A stretch of 64,000 nucleotides of DNA from Silene latifolia (taxonomy: Eukaryota > Streptophyta > Magnoliopsida > Caryophyllales > Caryophyllaceae): positions 9,068,001-9,132,000 of the forward strand of contig NC_133526.1 in the NCBI RefSeq assembly GCF_048544455.1, in the 5' to 3' direction. The translations under genes and the position numbers were made by a program. The notes beneath the pieces were generated by a model that was not told the DNA's origin, did no database searches, and saw nothing but the letters and a program-made list of their open reading frames with translations. Numbering within the stretch: the first letter of the stretch is position 1; every line of letters starts with the position of its first letter. Below are positions 1 to 11,200 of the stretch, piece by piece.

Positions 1-2
1 AA

Positions 3-116
3 TACATCAAGACGGCTACACTGTTTCCCTCCATCAAGAAGGATGCAAAGACATCGATTATTCATAGATTCAAGAAATTTATGATTTTGGAGCGGCGGTA
101 TATTACTGATATTTAG
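3..116 (+). CDS. Possible last exon of an unidentified gene (partial)
   Basis: An open frame runs from the window edge to a TAG at 114-116 and ends ...FMILERRYITDI. It is rich in Lys, Arg and Ile, and an AT-rich stretch resembling a 3' UTR follows. I do not recognise the family. The start lies outside the window, so it could be the last exon of a plus-strand gene or a chance open frame. The only support is the uninterrupted frame and its protein-like composition. Confidence 0.3.
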   Translation, partial: YIKTATLFPSIKKDAKTSIIHRFKKFMILERRYITDI

Positions 117-1046
117 ATAGTTATTTTGAATGTATTTTTTACGTTAGCAATCTTGATTTTCCTTTGTCTATTTGTTATCTTCATTGTAACCTACGCTTAG
201 TTGATTATTAATGAGATGACAATTTCAAAAAAAAAAAATTAACTATAATAACAATAATAATAAAAATAATAACTATTACTATTGATTACATTACAATTAT
301 TATTAATTATATGATTATATTTAATATTAATATTATTATTATTTCGATTCGATTCAAATCTAATCGCCTTAGTTCGATTCGATTCACTCTATTCGATTCG
401 GCTCCATTCGATTCGATTCGGCTCTAAAAAGCCGAAAGAACGGGGACCGAATCGAATCAAATTAAGTCCAAAAGAACAGGGCCTTAGTCTAAAAGAATGA
501 GGTCCTAATGGTTTTACTTGTGTTGAAAGTGTGATGAAAACTCTCTTTAGATATTCCAACTGAACCTAAATTCACCTCCCAATTCCAATTTCAATATCAT
601 GAATTTATGAAATATCAGTGAGAAATTGAAATTTAAAATTGAATTGTACATTATCTCCAAACATGTTTATAAAATTGGATTTAATATTAAATTAGACAAT
701 TTTAATATCCAAAACCAAAGTCCAGTAACCAACTCCACATTTTCAATAGTTAGTTTTCCTTTAAATGGTCTTACAAGAGCTATCTTATTTCAAGCGTGAG
801 GCCGGGATTCGATTATTACAAGCGACATAGTCACCTTTTGAAAAAAAAAAAACTTAAAACGAGAATAATGTTACCATTTTATACTTAATCGTCCCAACCA
901 ATTACAAATGAAGTAATGAAAAGTGATCATTTCATGTCAAAAATTATAATTAAAATTATCACATTTTATTCGTATCTTAATTTCAAGGAATATCACCCAA
1001 CTAATATGAGAATTTATACATTTCCGAATGACAACCATAAAAAAAG
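117..1046. other. AT-rich intergenic DNA with decayed repeats
   Basis: No gene is seen. At about 345-440 there is a short degenerate array of ATTCGATTCG units. At 466-482 and again at 2622-2640 the motif TCCAAAAGAACA/AGG occurs, which looks like the terminal motif of a small DNA transposon, but I cannot define its ends. The open frame at 916-1152 is low-complexity and runs into a MITE, so it is not called as a gene. Confidence 0.5.
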
Positions 1047-1201
1047 CACAAATTCTCATTATCCGTCTATAGTTATAAACGGGCTAAATAGTAAGACAAG
1101 CAACAAATTGCATGACGGGATCCAAAAATGTCACCACTTTAAACATATTTGACCCATCTTTCACTTTAAACGGATATATTCCTCTATAATGAGACTAATT
1201 G
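1047..1201. mobile_element. Mutator-type MITE, family A, copy 1
   Basis: It begins CACAAATTCTCATT and ends GAGACTAATTG, like five other copies in this window. The interior carries the TCACCACTTT and TTGACCC stretches shared with the copy at 60188. The flanks (taaaaaaag / aaaaaaaaa) are similar but not identical nine-base A-rich strings, consistent with an old 9-bp target duplication. Confidence 0.6.
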
Positions 1202-1400
1202 AAAAAAAAATTCCAATTTAAAAGAGAGTAGGTACCAACTCAACCAGTATAACTACTCAATTACCCAAAGTTGGATTTGGTAGTGCAAAATTACAATTTT
1301 TTTTTATTTTTTTTAAAAAAACTTATCAACTTAAGCCTAAAACAAAACTAACCAACTCCACCACAAGTGTAACAAGTCTAACAACTACCACTCTACCACC

Positions 1401-1408
1401 TATAAATA
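1401..1408 (+). promoter_or_regulatory. TATA box of the GH3 gene
   Basis: TATAAATA lies 99 bases before the ATG at 1500, in a CT/CA-rich leader without another ATG. The spacing suits transcription starting near 1430. Confidence 0.5.
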
Positions 1409-1499
1409 AACTCCACCAAAGTTCAAACATACATTCCTTCTCCCGCCATTTTTCTTCAACCTTTCAACACTTTACACTTCTCTCCTAAATATCTCCGCC

Positions 1500-4400
1500 A
1501 TGGAAGCCATTGATGAACAACCTTGCATCTACAGAAACCCTAACTCGCCGATTGAAGACCGAGTCAAGGATCTTCTAACTCGTATGACTCTCCAAGAGAA
1601 ACTCGCTCAGATGACTCAGATTGAACGCACCGTCACCTCGTCTCACCCTCTCAAAAACCTCGCCATCGGTACTCTTTTTTTACTCTCTCCGTCTCGTAAA
1701 TACCTTATTACGTTCGTAATTATACGAGATTTATGATTAGAAATATACTCCCTCAATTGATTTGACTTATGATCTTCCTAAATCCTACTTGACTTTTCGC
1801 GATCCTCATCTCTCCGTCTCGGAAATACCTGCTTATTCGTAATTATACGAGATTTAAGTCGTAGATTGGAAATATACTCCCGCAATTGACTTATGAACTT
1901 CTTAATTGACTTTTGACGGTCTTCAAGACGACACATTAACCGTATTATTAATACGAGTTTTAGCTAATCGAAGTCTCAAATATGGAATGTATTTTAGAAA
2001 CGGAGGGAGTATTGTTTACGGAGATCATTTTTTGATCTAAATTCAACAAAAATAGGAGTATCATTATTTTTTAAACTATGATGAAGTACTTATTAAATAT
2101 GGAAGATATTCAATTGGTGGGCGAATTTTCAGGAAGTGTACTGAATGGTGGAGGAAGTACTCCGTTTGAGCGTGCGTTATCATCTGATTGGGCTGATATG
2201 ATTGACGGTTTTCAGAAATTAGCAATGCAATCGAGGCTAGGTATTCCGATTATTTATGGAACTGATGCGATCCATGGCAATAATAATGTGTTTGGTGCTA
2301 CTATTTTCCCTCATAATGTCAATATTGGCGCTACTAGGTTTGTTTTCTTTTTATTGCTTTCACAAAATTAGTTTTTAGGAGTGTGGTTAGGGGTGAATTA
2401 TTGTGTATTTTGATGTAGGGATGCGGACTTGGCTTATAGAATTGGTGTCGCGACTGCTTTGGAGGTTAGAGCAAGTGGAGCTCATTATACGTTTGCTCCT
2501 TGCGTTGCTGTGAGTAATTTTCATTTTAGTCGTTGTTAGTGTTGAATGTTGATTGCCATAGTGATTCGCTGAAGTTATGCATACTCTTGGTCGTAGTTTT
2601 GTTAAGTATTTCAATTCAATTCGGGCAGGTTTAGTCCAAAAGAACAAGGCGTAAGTGAGATAGTTGTTTAGATGAGACATTTTCAATTCATAGAGTACTT
2701 GGAAGAGAGTTAATAGTGGATTACTTGTGTTGTTTGATACTCCCTCCTTCCTTCTACCCATTTCATATTTTGGTACTTTGACCGGTGTTACTTACTTAGT
2801 TTGAAAATTATAAAGTTTAACAAATGAAACTAGAACATTCATGTTTAAAAATCTTTCACAAAATAATATCTCCGACAAAAAATGTAATACATAAATGGAG
2901 AAATAGATAGTCAAAGTATGGCGTTGGAGACAATGCAAAATGACATGGGAAGAACATAGAAGGAAGGAGGGAGTATGACTTCTTAGGATGCTACGAATAC
3001 AAATTTGAAATTTGTAGGGTGTTGGTGTGTTAGGAATGTAACTTATATCAACGTGTCCTATTGTCCAAATGTTGTCGGATTGGAGGTATCTCCATAACAG
3101 TTACAGCAAAAGCGTAGCTAGCGAAATGAAAATGTACATGAACATGTCCTTTTGTCCAAATGTTGCTACTCTGAAACCCGTGGGTTGATAACTTGGTATG
3201 GCCCCACAACATCAAGAGTATTTAGGCCACTGATTGATGGCTCGGACCTTTTCTCTTTATTGATGGACAGACAAATTACGTCTCCTTACAGGTTTGCAAA
3301 GATCCGAGGTGGGGAAGATGTTATGAGAGTTATAGTGAAGACACCGAAATTGTGAGGAAGATGACTTCTATTGTATCAGGGTTGCAGGGGAATCCTCCAA
3401 TGGGACACCCAAACGGTTATCCTTATGTTGCTGGAAGGTGAAGGACAAATTCTATTTTCAACAAATTTGTGTTTTCTCCCCTTCAACTAGCCTGTTGTAG
3501 TAAGTTACATCATGCTTTCAACTTATTGGATTCATTATTAAATGTTCCAGAAAGAATGTCATTGCTTGTGCCAAACACTTCGTTGGTGATGGGGGAACTC
3601 ATAAAGGTATAAATGAGGGGAATACGATAACTTCATTTGAAGATTTAGAGAGGAACCATATGGCACCTTATCTGGACTGTATCGCTCAGGGAGTTTGTAC
3701 TGTTATGGCCTCCTATTCTAGCTGGAATGGAATAAATCTTCATGCAGAACGTTTTCTTCTCACTGAGATTCTAAAAGAGAAGCTGGGGTTTAAGGTATAT
3801 TTCCACACTATTATGCCTGGATTATCGTTTGTATTTTTGTAATGACACGACTTATTGAGTGACATTTAACATGGCAGTATACAGCTTCTATACCTCACTA
3901 CACATAAGCTGTTAGGACAACTTATAGAGTAACCGCTAAGGCTGCGTTAACATGGCAGTACATAACTTCTATACTTACTGCCTTCATTAATGATATATAC
4001 TCTGTATATAAATTGTTTAGAAATGAGGGTACAGTGTTACAAACATTACCTGCTCAGTTTTGCATTATTTTTGGTTAATGTGAGTGAGATCAGTTTATCA
4101 TCTATCCTCTTTTACCGTCATATTTTGATCATATAGCCACTGTGAAACTGGGAATTTAATTTTGAATTTTGCTTCAGGGCTTTATAATTTCAGATTGGGA
4201 GGGCATTGACAGAATTTGTGAACCTAAAGGTGCAGACTATCGTTTCTGCGTTTCATCTGCTATCAATGCAGGAATAGACATGGTAAGGAAACAATAATTG
4301 TACTTGTATGGCTTAAACTTTTCTTTTGTTAATGTTCCATCCTTGACAGAGTAAGCATGCAGGTAATGGTTCCTTTTGAATACGAAAAGTATCTCCGTGA

Positions 4401-5712
4401 GTTGACCTATCTTGTAGAATCGAAAGAGATACCGTTGTCTACGATTGATGATGCAGTTGAACGAATTTTGAGAGTGAAGTTTGTTGCAGGGCTTTTTGAG
4501 CATCCATATAGCGACAGGTCTTTGCTAGATGTTGTTGGTTGCAAGGTAGGTTTGAAATTTTGCTTACTTTCTTTTTGCAATGTTGAATCAGTTATAAACT
4601 TGGAAGTGTTGGACCTATCATATCATCATAGACTAGACTAGAGATCCTCTAGTGTTAGTGGTTGATGTTGTCCGCTATTCACGCCAGTTAGCATTTATTT
4701 AAATTTTTAGCTTACTGCCTCACTGCTTGGTTCTGCGACAGTTGCACCGTGACCTAGCACGAGAAGCAGTCCGCAAGTCTTTGGTACTTCTGAAGAATGG
4801 AAAAGATCCAAAAAATCCTTTCCTTCCATTGGATAAAAATGCCAAAAAAGTTCTTGTTGCAGGAACACATGCTGATAATCTTGGATATCAGTGTGGTGGC
4901 TGGACTATAACTTGGAACGGAGATAGTGGCAGATTAACCACTGGTATGTTTTTCTTGGAATAATTATTCTGTCAAACTAGTAATTTTGTGGGTGAAGGAA
5001 AGGTGCCAGAGGGATCTAGCGGGGGTGGGGGTAATATGGGAAACCTCCATCCTAATGGGGGTGAGGCTGAGTTGCTGAGATCAGTCTTGGACCAAAAACA
5101 AGTGTTTAGTCGGGGTAAACCCTGTTCGACATGTCTGTTTGATTTTTGCTCTTGTTCATAATTGACAACAGCATGTAAACATAATTGCGTGCTGATAACA
5201 CTGTTTGTATTGCAGGAATTACCATCTTGGATGCAATTAAAGGTGCTGTTGGGGATGGGACTCAAGTTGTTTATGACGAGTTCCCATCACCTGACACCTT
5301 AACAAAAGAAGATTTCGGCTATGCTGTCGTAGTTGTGGGTGAAGCTCCATATGCTGAGTTCACGGGTGACAACTCAGTGCTCAGTATCCCATTTAATGGT
5401 GCTGACTTGATTAGTGCAGTTGCAGATAGGATTCCTACCCTTGTAATTTTGATTTCTGGGAGGCCTTTAGTTTTAGAGCCATGGCTTCTAGACAAGATGG
5501 ATGGATTAATTGCTGCTTTCTTGCCTGGAAGTGAAGGAAATGGAGTAACCGATCTTCTGTTTGGTGATTGTGAATTCGAGGGTCTGCTCCCAGTGACTTG
5601 GTTTAAAAATGTGAACCAACTGCCATTAGATGCGGGAAAAAATTCATACGATCCTTTGTTTCCATTGGGATTTGGATTGAAAACTAAGAAAACAAATATT
5701 GTAAATCAGTGA
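1500..5712 (+). CDS. Glycoside hydrolase family 3 beta-glucosidase / glucan exohydrolase
   Basis: This enzyme hydrolyses beta-glucosyl residues from glucans or glucosides. Coding exons: 1500-1668, 2133-2337, 2419-2509, 3292-3437, 3551-3794, 4178-4282, 4363-4545, 4742-4943, 5216-5712. All introns are GT-AG and the frame is kept, giving 613 residues, the usual length. The N-terminal barrel domain holds [11 protein letters not shown] with substrate-binding Lys212-His213 and ISDWEGID with the likely nucleophile Asp291. The C-terminal alpha/beta sandwich holds VVGEAPYAE at 488-496, the acid/base region of the family. The protein starts [13 protein letters not shown] and has no signal peptide, like the Arabidopsis At3g47000-type clade and unlike secreted barley exohydrolase. 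Introns 1 and 3 carry MITEs. The gene converges on the TIPIN gene. Exact substrate is unknown. Confidence 0.93.
1683..2009. mobile_element. Stowaway-like MITE in GH3 intron 1
   Basis: It begins CTCTCTCCGTCTCGTAAATA and ends in the inverted form (TAGAAACGGAGGGAG), with TA on both sides. It contains an internal direct duplication of roughly 125 bases: the string TAATTATACGAGATTTA occurs twice. Confidence 0.65.
2740..2973. mobile_element. Stowaway MITE in GH3 intron 3
   Basis: Terminal inverted repeats CTCCCTCCTTCCTTCT and AGAAGGAAGGAGGGAG are perfect over 16 bases, with the expected TA target duplication. It lies between exons 3 and 4. Confidence 0.8.
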
Positions 5713-6408
5713 GTTTGAATACCAAGACCGGGTATCTGTTGTACTTATGGATCAAAGACAATTCTTACTATCAATGAACATCAGCCTTTTGTTTTGCCAT
5801 ATTCTATTCTTGGCTTTTTGCTATTGGCTACATCTTGTATGGATTTGAAGCGTGCAAACTCCAATAATCGGAGACAATCACGGATGATCATAGTAGCGAG
5901 TAATTTGATCCAACAACTCTCGAGGTCAGACAGAGTTTGTTCTCTCTTGGTTCTTCATTACAACAGGGATAATCTTATTAGATTTGGCAAGTCTTCCACC
6001 CCTTAGCTTTTTAGCGCCTGATGCTTCTACTGAGGTTACATCGGCCAGGTATGTACTATGGTAATCTCTTGTTTCACTTGATGACCCATGTTAGTAATTG
6101 TATCATATTTCAGAACTTTATGATCAGAGTCTGATCAAAGTCTGAAATCGGCAGTCTCGCTACCTGCATAATCTGAGGCTCTATGCTTTAAGCCTTTAAC
6201 CCATTTAACTTTTTGTGCAAGTTCTGAAGGGGGGCTTCTTTATAAAGATACTCAAATTATCTGCTCTTTCTATGAACAAGACTGTGCAAAATTTAGGTAG
6301 CTTGAAATGAGTTGTTAATTTTCTTTGTCAATGAACAAGAATTTGCTTGTAATGTATCAAGGAGTACATTTATGTAGATTGGTAATAGTTGAATTCGAGT
6401 ATCCCTAA
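5713..6408 (+). other. GH3 3' flank
   Basis: This holds the 3' untranslated region and downstream spacer of the GH3 gene. No other gene is seen. The open frame at 5794-6006 shows no family resemblance. Confidence 0.5.
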
Positions 6409-6656
6409 CACTTTGTTTGGATGGCGGTATTTGGAGGGAGAGGGAGGAAGACAGAATCCTTTGTTTGGTTAGTAAATTAGGTGTGAGGGATTTGGATTGG
6501 AGGGAAAATGGATCCCTCCATTTCCCTCCTACAGCGCAAATTGAAATCCCATCAACAGAGAAAAGATTTGGAGGGAAAACTCCCTTCTCCTCCCCTTCCC
6601 TTCCTTCCATCCTCCTCCCCTCCCTTTCCCTCCACTTTTAGTATCCAAACACAACC
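6409..6656. mobile_element. Harbinger/Tourist-like MITE, copy 1
   Basis: The ends CACTTTGTTTGGAT and ATCCAAACACAACC are inverted, followed inward by purine-rich GGAGGGAGAGGG and its pyrimidine complement. The same family occurs at 10996-11258, where the 3-bp TTA target duplication is intact. Open frames on both strands here are products of the inverted repeats. Confidence 0.7.
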
Positions 6657-7242
6657 AAGAAGATAGTCTCATTGAAGCTTGGTCTATAAGTAAACATTAG
6701 TCGAGAGGATGGTAATCAAGGACGAGAATTATTCATAGGGAAGGTTAGTAGATCTTCAACACTTGTAAAGTCATTATGTGCGTACTTATCGTTATCAGCA
6801 GAGTCTTGGCATTTTAATAGTGTTCTACTGCAACTTTTCTGTTTAATTTTCAATTCTATTTATTCCCTCATTTTGCTCAAAAGCTTACTGCACTCATCTT
6901 CTGTAAAACTGAACTATATATTCAAGCTCAAAACATCAGCAAAAATGGCTGAAATAGCTGGCAACACTTTCGCCCATGCTGTTTTTCTCAATTCGTGTAT
7001 ATTCCGGCATATAAACTCTCAGTTTGTTCCCCTTGCTTCAATGATTTAAGAAATGAATATTTCAAGCAGGGGGGCTATGGTTGAAACCTTGACCTTCTGT
7101 TTTGTGGTCATCATCATTAAAGTGGTTTTGTAGGGCGCGGAGATATCACGCTAGAATTACTCTCCAATGTTCAGCCTTGTTCAATAATGCCAAGTGTTGC
7201 GGCCTGTTAAGTAACTAAATTCCTATGCATTGGATTTGGCTA
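6657..7242. other. Spacer between GH3 and its fragment
   Basis: AT-rich DNA with no gene, RNA or complete transposon that I can recognise. Confidence 0.4.
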
Positions 7243-7335
7243 CAGAGTTAGAGAGTATCCATATCGCACCTTATATAGACTGCATTGATCAGGGTGTTTG
7301 TACTGTGATGGCCTCTTATTCGAGCTGGAATGGCA
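7243..7335 (+). pseudogene. GH3 exon fragment
   Basis: The translation in one frame reads [20 protein letters not shown] followed by WNG. It aligns with exon 5 of the upstream GH3 gene ([23 protein letters not shown]) with two differences in that core. Only about 30 codons remain. No splice sites or neighbouring exons are seen. It is probably the last trace of a tandem GH3 duplicate. Confidence 0.75.
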
Positions 7336-7890
7336 GTAGGCTATGTCAGCTATCTTAGTTGGTATAATCATTGAGAGGTAGTACTCATGTTAGCTATCCA
7401 AACCTAAAGAAACATTATAATGGGAAATATTTTTTTGAGAAACCATATAGGTGAATTATTTTCTACAATAACATTTATTTAAGGAAATCACCCAGAAAAG
7501 AATGGGTTCAGGTTTTCAGTGCTAGAAAACATAATTCGGCTTCAAATACACATTTAAACATATTTTTGTCAAATAAATCGTTCTTTGCTCGTGATAATAC
7601 AATCTAACTATATTTTTAATTTTAATTCTATAATCAAAATGAAATTACATGCCTTTATGCTCTATTATTTTGTAGTCAATGGTAAATATTAATGTCAATC
7701 TAACTTGTATTGTGTTAAAAATGATCCTGGAACACTATTATACAGCGTACAACGATCTTATAATGCTTGTATACCTTATTTATTCTTATCATTAAATGAG
7801 GTGCAGAAGGCATGGTAACATGTTATACAACAATCTTACATGATAATTACCGAGTATCATCAATCTCATAAAGAAAACTCAGAAAAAAAA
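7336..7890. other. AT-rich spacer
   Basis: Nothing recognisable apart from AT-rich DNA between the GH3 fragment and the NDUFA1-like fragment. Confidence 0.4.
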
Positions 7891-7995
7891 ATGGGGTTGG
7901 TATGGCTCGAAGCAGCACTACCATTAGGAATAATAGCAGAAGCAGGAATGCTATGCGTTGCTCAGTTCTACAACCGCAAAGTCAATCTTAACTGA
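7891..7995 (+). pseudogene. NDUFA1 (complex I MWFE subunit)-like N-terminal fragment
   Basis: An ATG opens 34 codons reading MGLVWLEAALPLGII, then AEAGMLCVAQFYNRK, and ends at TGA. Plant NDUFA1, a roughly 65-residue single-pass subunit of mitochondrial complex I, starts MSLVWLEAMLPLGIIGGMLC and continues through a charged tail with NDEWD. The fragment keeps the membrane segment but not the tail. Three residues (AEA) sit inside the segment where the family has GG. It is most likely a truncated copy. A short first exon spliced to something I did not find cannot be excluded. Confidence 0.55.
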
Positions 7996-8277
7996 GGAAT
8001 GGATATTAATGATTTATGTTTTTGTAACGAGCTTCTTAATAAGAACAAATGGACTTACAAAACACCAATTGTGGATGCCCCTAAAGTATTTATTTAACTG
8101 GATATTCGGCTTATGTAAAACTTGATTCCATGTCATAGCAATGTCAAGAAACCTGATCCTGTTTCCTGGTTTTACACATTATATAACACTAATAAACATA
8201 AGGAAAATTTAGGTATCTGGAACAATTTTGTTTCCTAAATCGGCTAGATGTAAGCATAAGAGACGGAGGCATGAACT

Positions 8278-11200
8278 TTAAGAAGCTTTTAGGATGCGGG
8301 ATCTGGCAGCAGCTCTCTCGAGTGCCTTGAGCCTCTTGGCTTCCATTAGAGCTTTCTGTTGATCAGTAACTTCATCAACACTGACACTTGTTCTTCCACC
8401 ATCTGGTGATTTGTCAAACTGTTTACTTGGAGGCATATCGGCAGCTGAAGAGTGGTCACCTTTCAGAGAATGGGATGCTTCCTGTTGCAAAACATTAACC
8501 CATAAAGGGCAAAGTATTTCAGAAATATTTGCACATAACCAATACAAATGCAACTCTGAGAAGGGCATTAAGCTTACTTCAGTAGTCGTGTTATAGATTT
8601 CGTTCAGAAAATCTTCATGCATCTCATCAGCCTCATTACTGTTGAAAGGGAAATCATCTTGGAGATTACCTGGCTCTTCCACATTCAGGACATCTACAAC
8701 AACATTACCCTTGTATTAGCAACACAAAGAGGCTGTTTTCGAATGACCCAAGATGAAATTTGCTTCGAGAACTACACCATAAGACCGCTACTTCACAAGA
8801 AAAAAAATCGCAGCCACTTTAGTGAGCCATTTTTGATTTATTCCACCACAATCCAAAAGCAAAAAGTAATGAGTTTGGCCCTATTGGAAATATGGAACAA
8901 TTCTGGACATTTAAAGAGTTTAATTTAATATAGTAAAACTGTAAAAGCATGACAAAAGTCCAATGTTACCAACTTTGCAGGTCTCTCATTCAAAAGAGGG
9001 CTTTCAAAGTTACAATATCCCAGTTCATGTTTTATGCCAGGTAAAAAATAAACTTACAAGTAACTAAATCTGATACTTGATGTTAAAGAAGCAAAAAAGC
9101 TGACTTCAAGAGCTGAGTTCTAATAATAGAAGGGACAGCCAAAACTAGTAAACACCCCATTCTCCACATAAATTAGTTGTCAGAGACTCAGAGATATTAG
9201 GGTATATATTCTATCATAATTTACATGAAAAAGTAGCAAGATTAGTGGTCAAGCTATAGAAAACTTATCATTTAACCAACTAAAGTAATTGCAAAAGCAC
9301 AGATAAAATGTTTAATCGATAATGGATACAAAAGAAAAATTAAAATTTTGAACCGCTAGCAAAGAATGACCTCACACCGAACCCCATGCGTAAATTTTAG
9401 ACTTGTGCAGTTGTGATTACTATTCTTTTTTAACTAACAACGATTTTTGTGTATTTGTTTCGAATATTGAGCACTACATAAAACTCAACCTCTAAAACAA
9501 CAACATGCAAAAGGGCACATGCAATCAAGCATATTCATCTTAACAAATACGAGTATAAAAAGAAGGTAGGCTTACCTTCCTTATCAACGGGAATCTCATT
9601 TTCATGTTCTGACTCTTTCAGCTTTGTGATATCTCCTCCGTTAGCAACTCTTTCTTTTAATTCAGCAATGCACATCTAAGAGCATTAAAACAAGGTGAGT
9701 ATCAAGAAAGCAAAACTAAGTTCATGACAGTAGCAACTAGCAAGTTATCAAAAACAGTGTTAACATAGAATAAGCTAGCTATACGAGGTAAAAAACTGAA
9801 AACATTATTCGGGAATGCTGCTTCAGTATAATTATGAAGTCAATGTACAGGAAGTATTTTTGAAGGAATGTGCTGCACCTTCACACGTTTTGATCCAGCT
9901 TCCTCCACCTTGTGTATAAATTGATCAAATGGAAAATATGGGATAAGTTGAGCGTGCCACTCTGCATACATACGAAGCAGATTCCCCAGATCATTGACCT
10001 GCAGAATAAAAATAATGGACAATGATTAATGAGAAATGAAAATAGAAGAAAGAGTGTTCCAAGATGAAACTTGATAAGCAAGAGTTCAATGTATGTTGTA
10101 TTAGGATTTGCCATAGACAGAATTATGTGTGCTCATGAGTTCACATTCAATTATATCTACTAGGATAAGAGTCTCCATCTGCTAAGAACTTTACGATAAC
10201 TGCAAAGCGATCCATCAATGGTCTGTGTCCTCCTAAGAAGGATCCATTGTGAAGATGTGAGCCCACTAGTGATAGACTAAAGTAGACTGAATAACTTGCA
10301 AATAATCGAGCAACTATTCAATTATCTGCGAGACTGCAGATGACATTATTTTTACAGAGCAAGGCGATTCATATGATGTACTTATGGAGTACTAAATACT
10401 AGTCGTACATACAAAGCGCAAACAAAGGACTATAGAATTCACAACCCTCACGTTCCACACTCCTACCCGTTTGTCTTTCCCTATCGTATACATAAGACTT
10501 GTGTACCAACTTTTTCTTTTTAAACAATTGTTCTCTATCATAAACACAGACATCAGAATGTGATCCAACATAAGGCTTCTCAAAAATCCTCATTTTACTT
10601 TCAGCTCCACAACAAAGTTTCATCTTTACATGTATCGACGCACATCTTTATCGAAAACAATCCACGAAAATAGATAAAAGGTTGAAACTTGAAAATGTAG
10701 ATCAGAATTCTAGGATGAGCTGCAAATCAAATGCATTTTTTGATGACAAATGAGCTAACATAAGACATTAATCAAACATTGGCAACCCAAAACATGATTA
10801 ACCACGAGTGTATCATGAATTTGTGATAAACATTCCATCAGTCAAAAGTTGAACTCTATGGGCTAGCCAAGGCAAACTTTGACACTCAATAACACATAAT
10901 CAACCTGCCAGCAGTGTTTAACATAATGACAAATAAGCTTGGTTGAGACGTCTCAATCATTTGTTTACCTTTTATATTCGTTGTCAGATATTTTAGGGTG
11001 TGTTTGGATTGAGAGATTTGGGGGGAAAGTGAGGGGAGGGAATTGGAAGGATGGGAAATCCATTGTTTGGTTAGCAAAATGAAGGTAGAGGGATTTGGAG
11101 GGGAGGGAAAATGGATCCCTCCATTTCTCTCCTACAAGGCAAATTATTTCCCCACCAACATAGGCAAGATTTGGAGGGAAAATCATCTCCTCCATTCTCC

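Noticed and set aside
6293-6641. Overlapping open frames on both strands
   Set aside because: They are produced by the purine/pyrimidine inverted arms of the Harbinger-like MITE.
8411-8928. Plus-strand open frames opposite TIPIN exons 4-5
   Set aside because: Antisense shadows of the TIPIN exons with no independent support.
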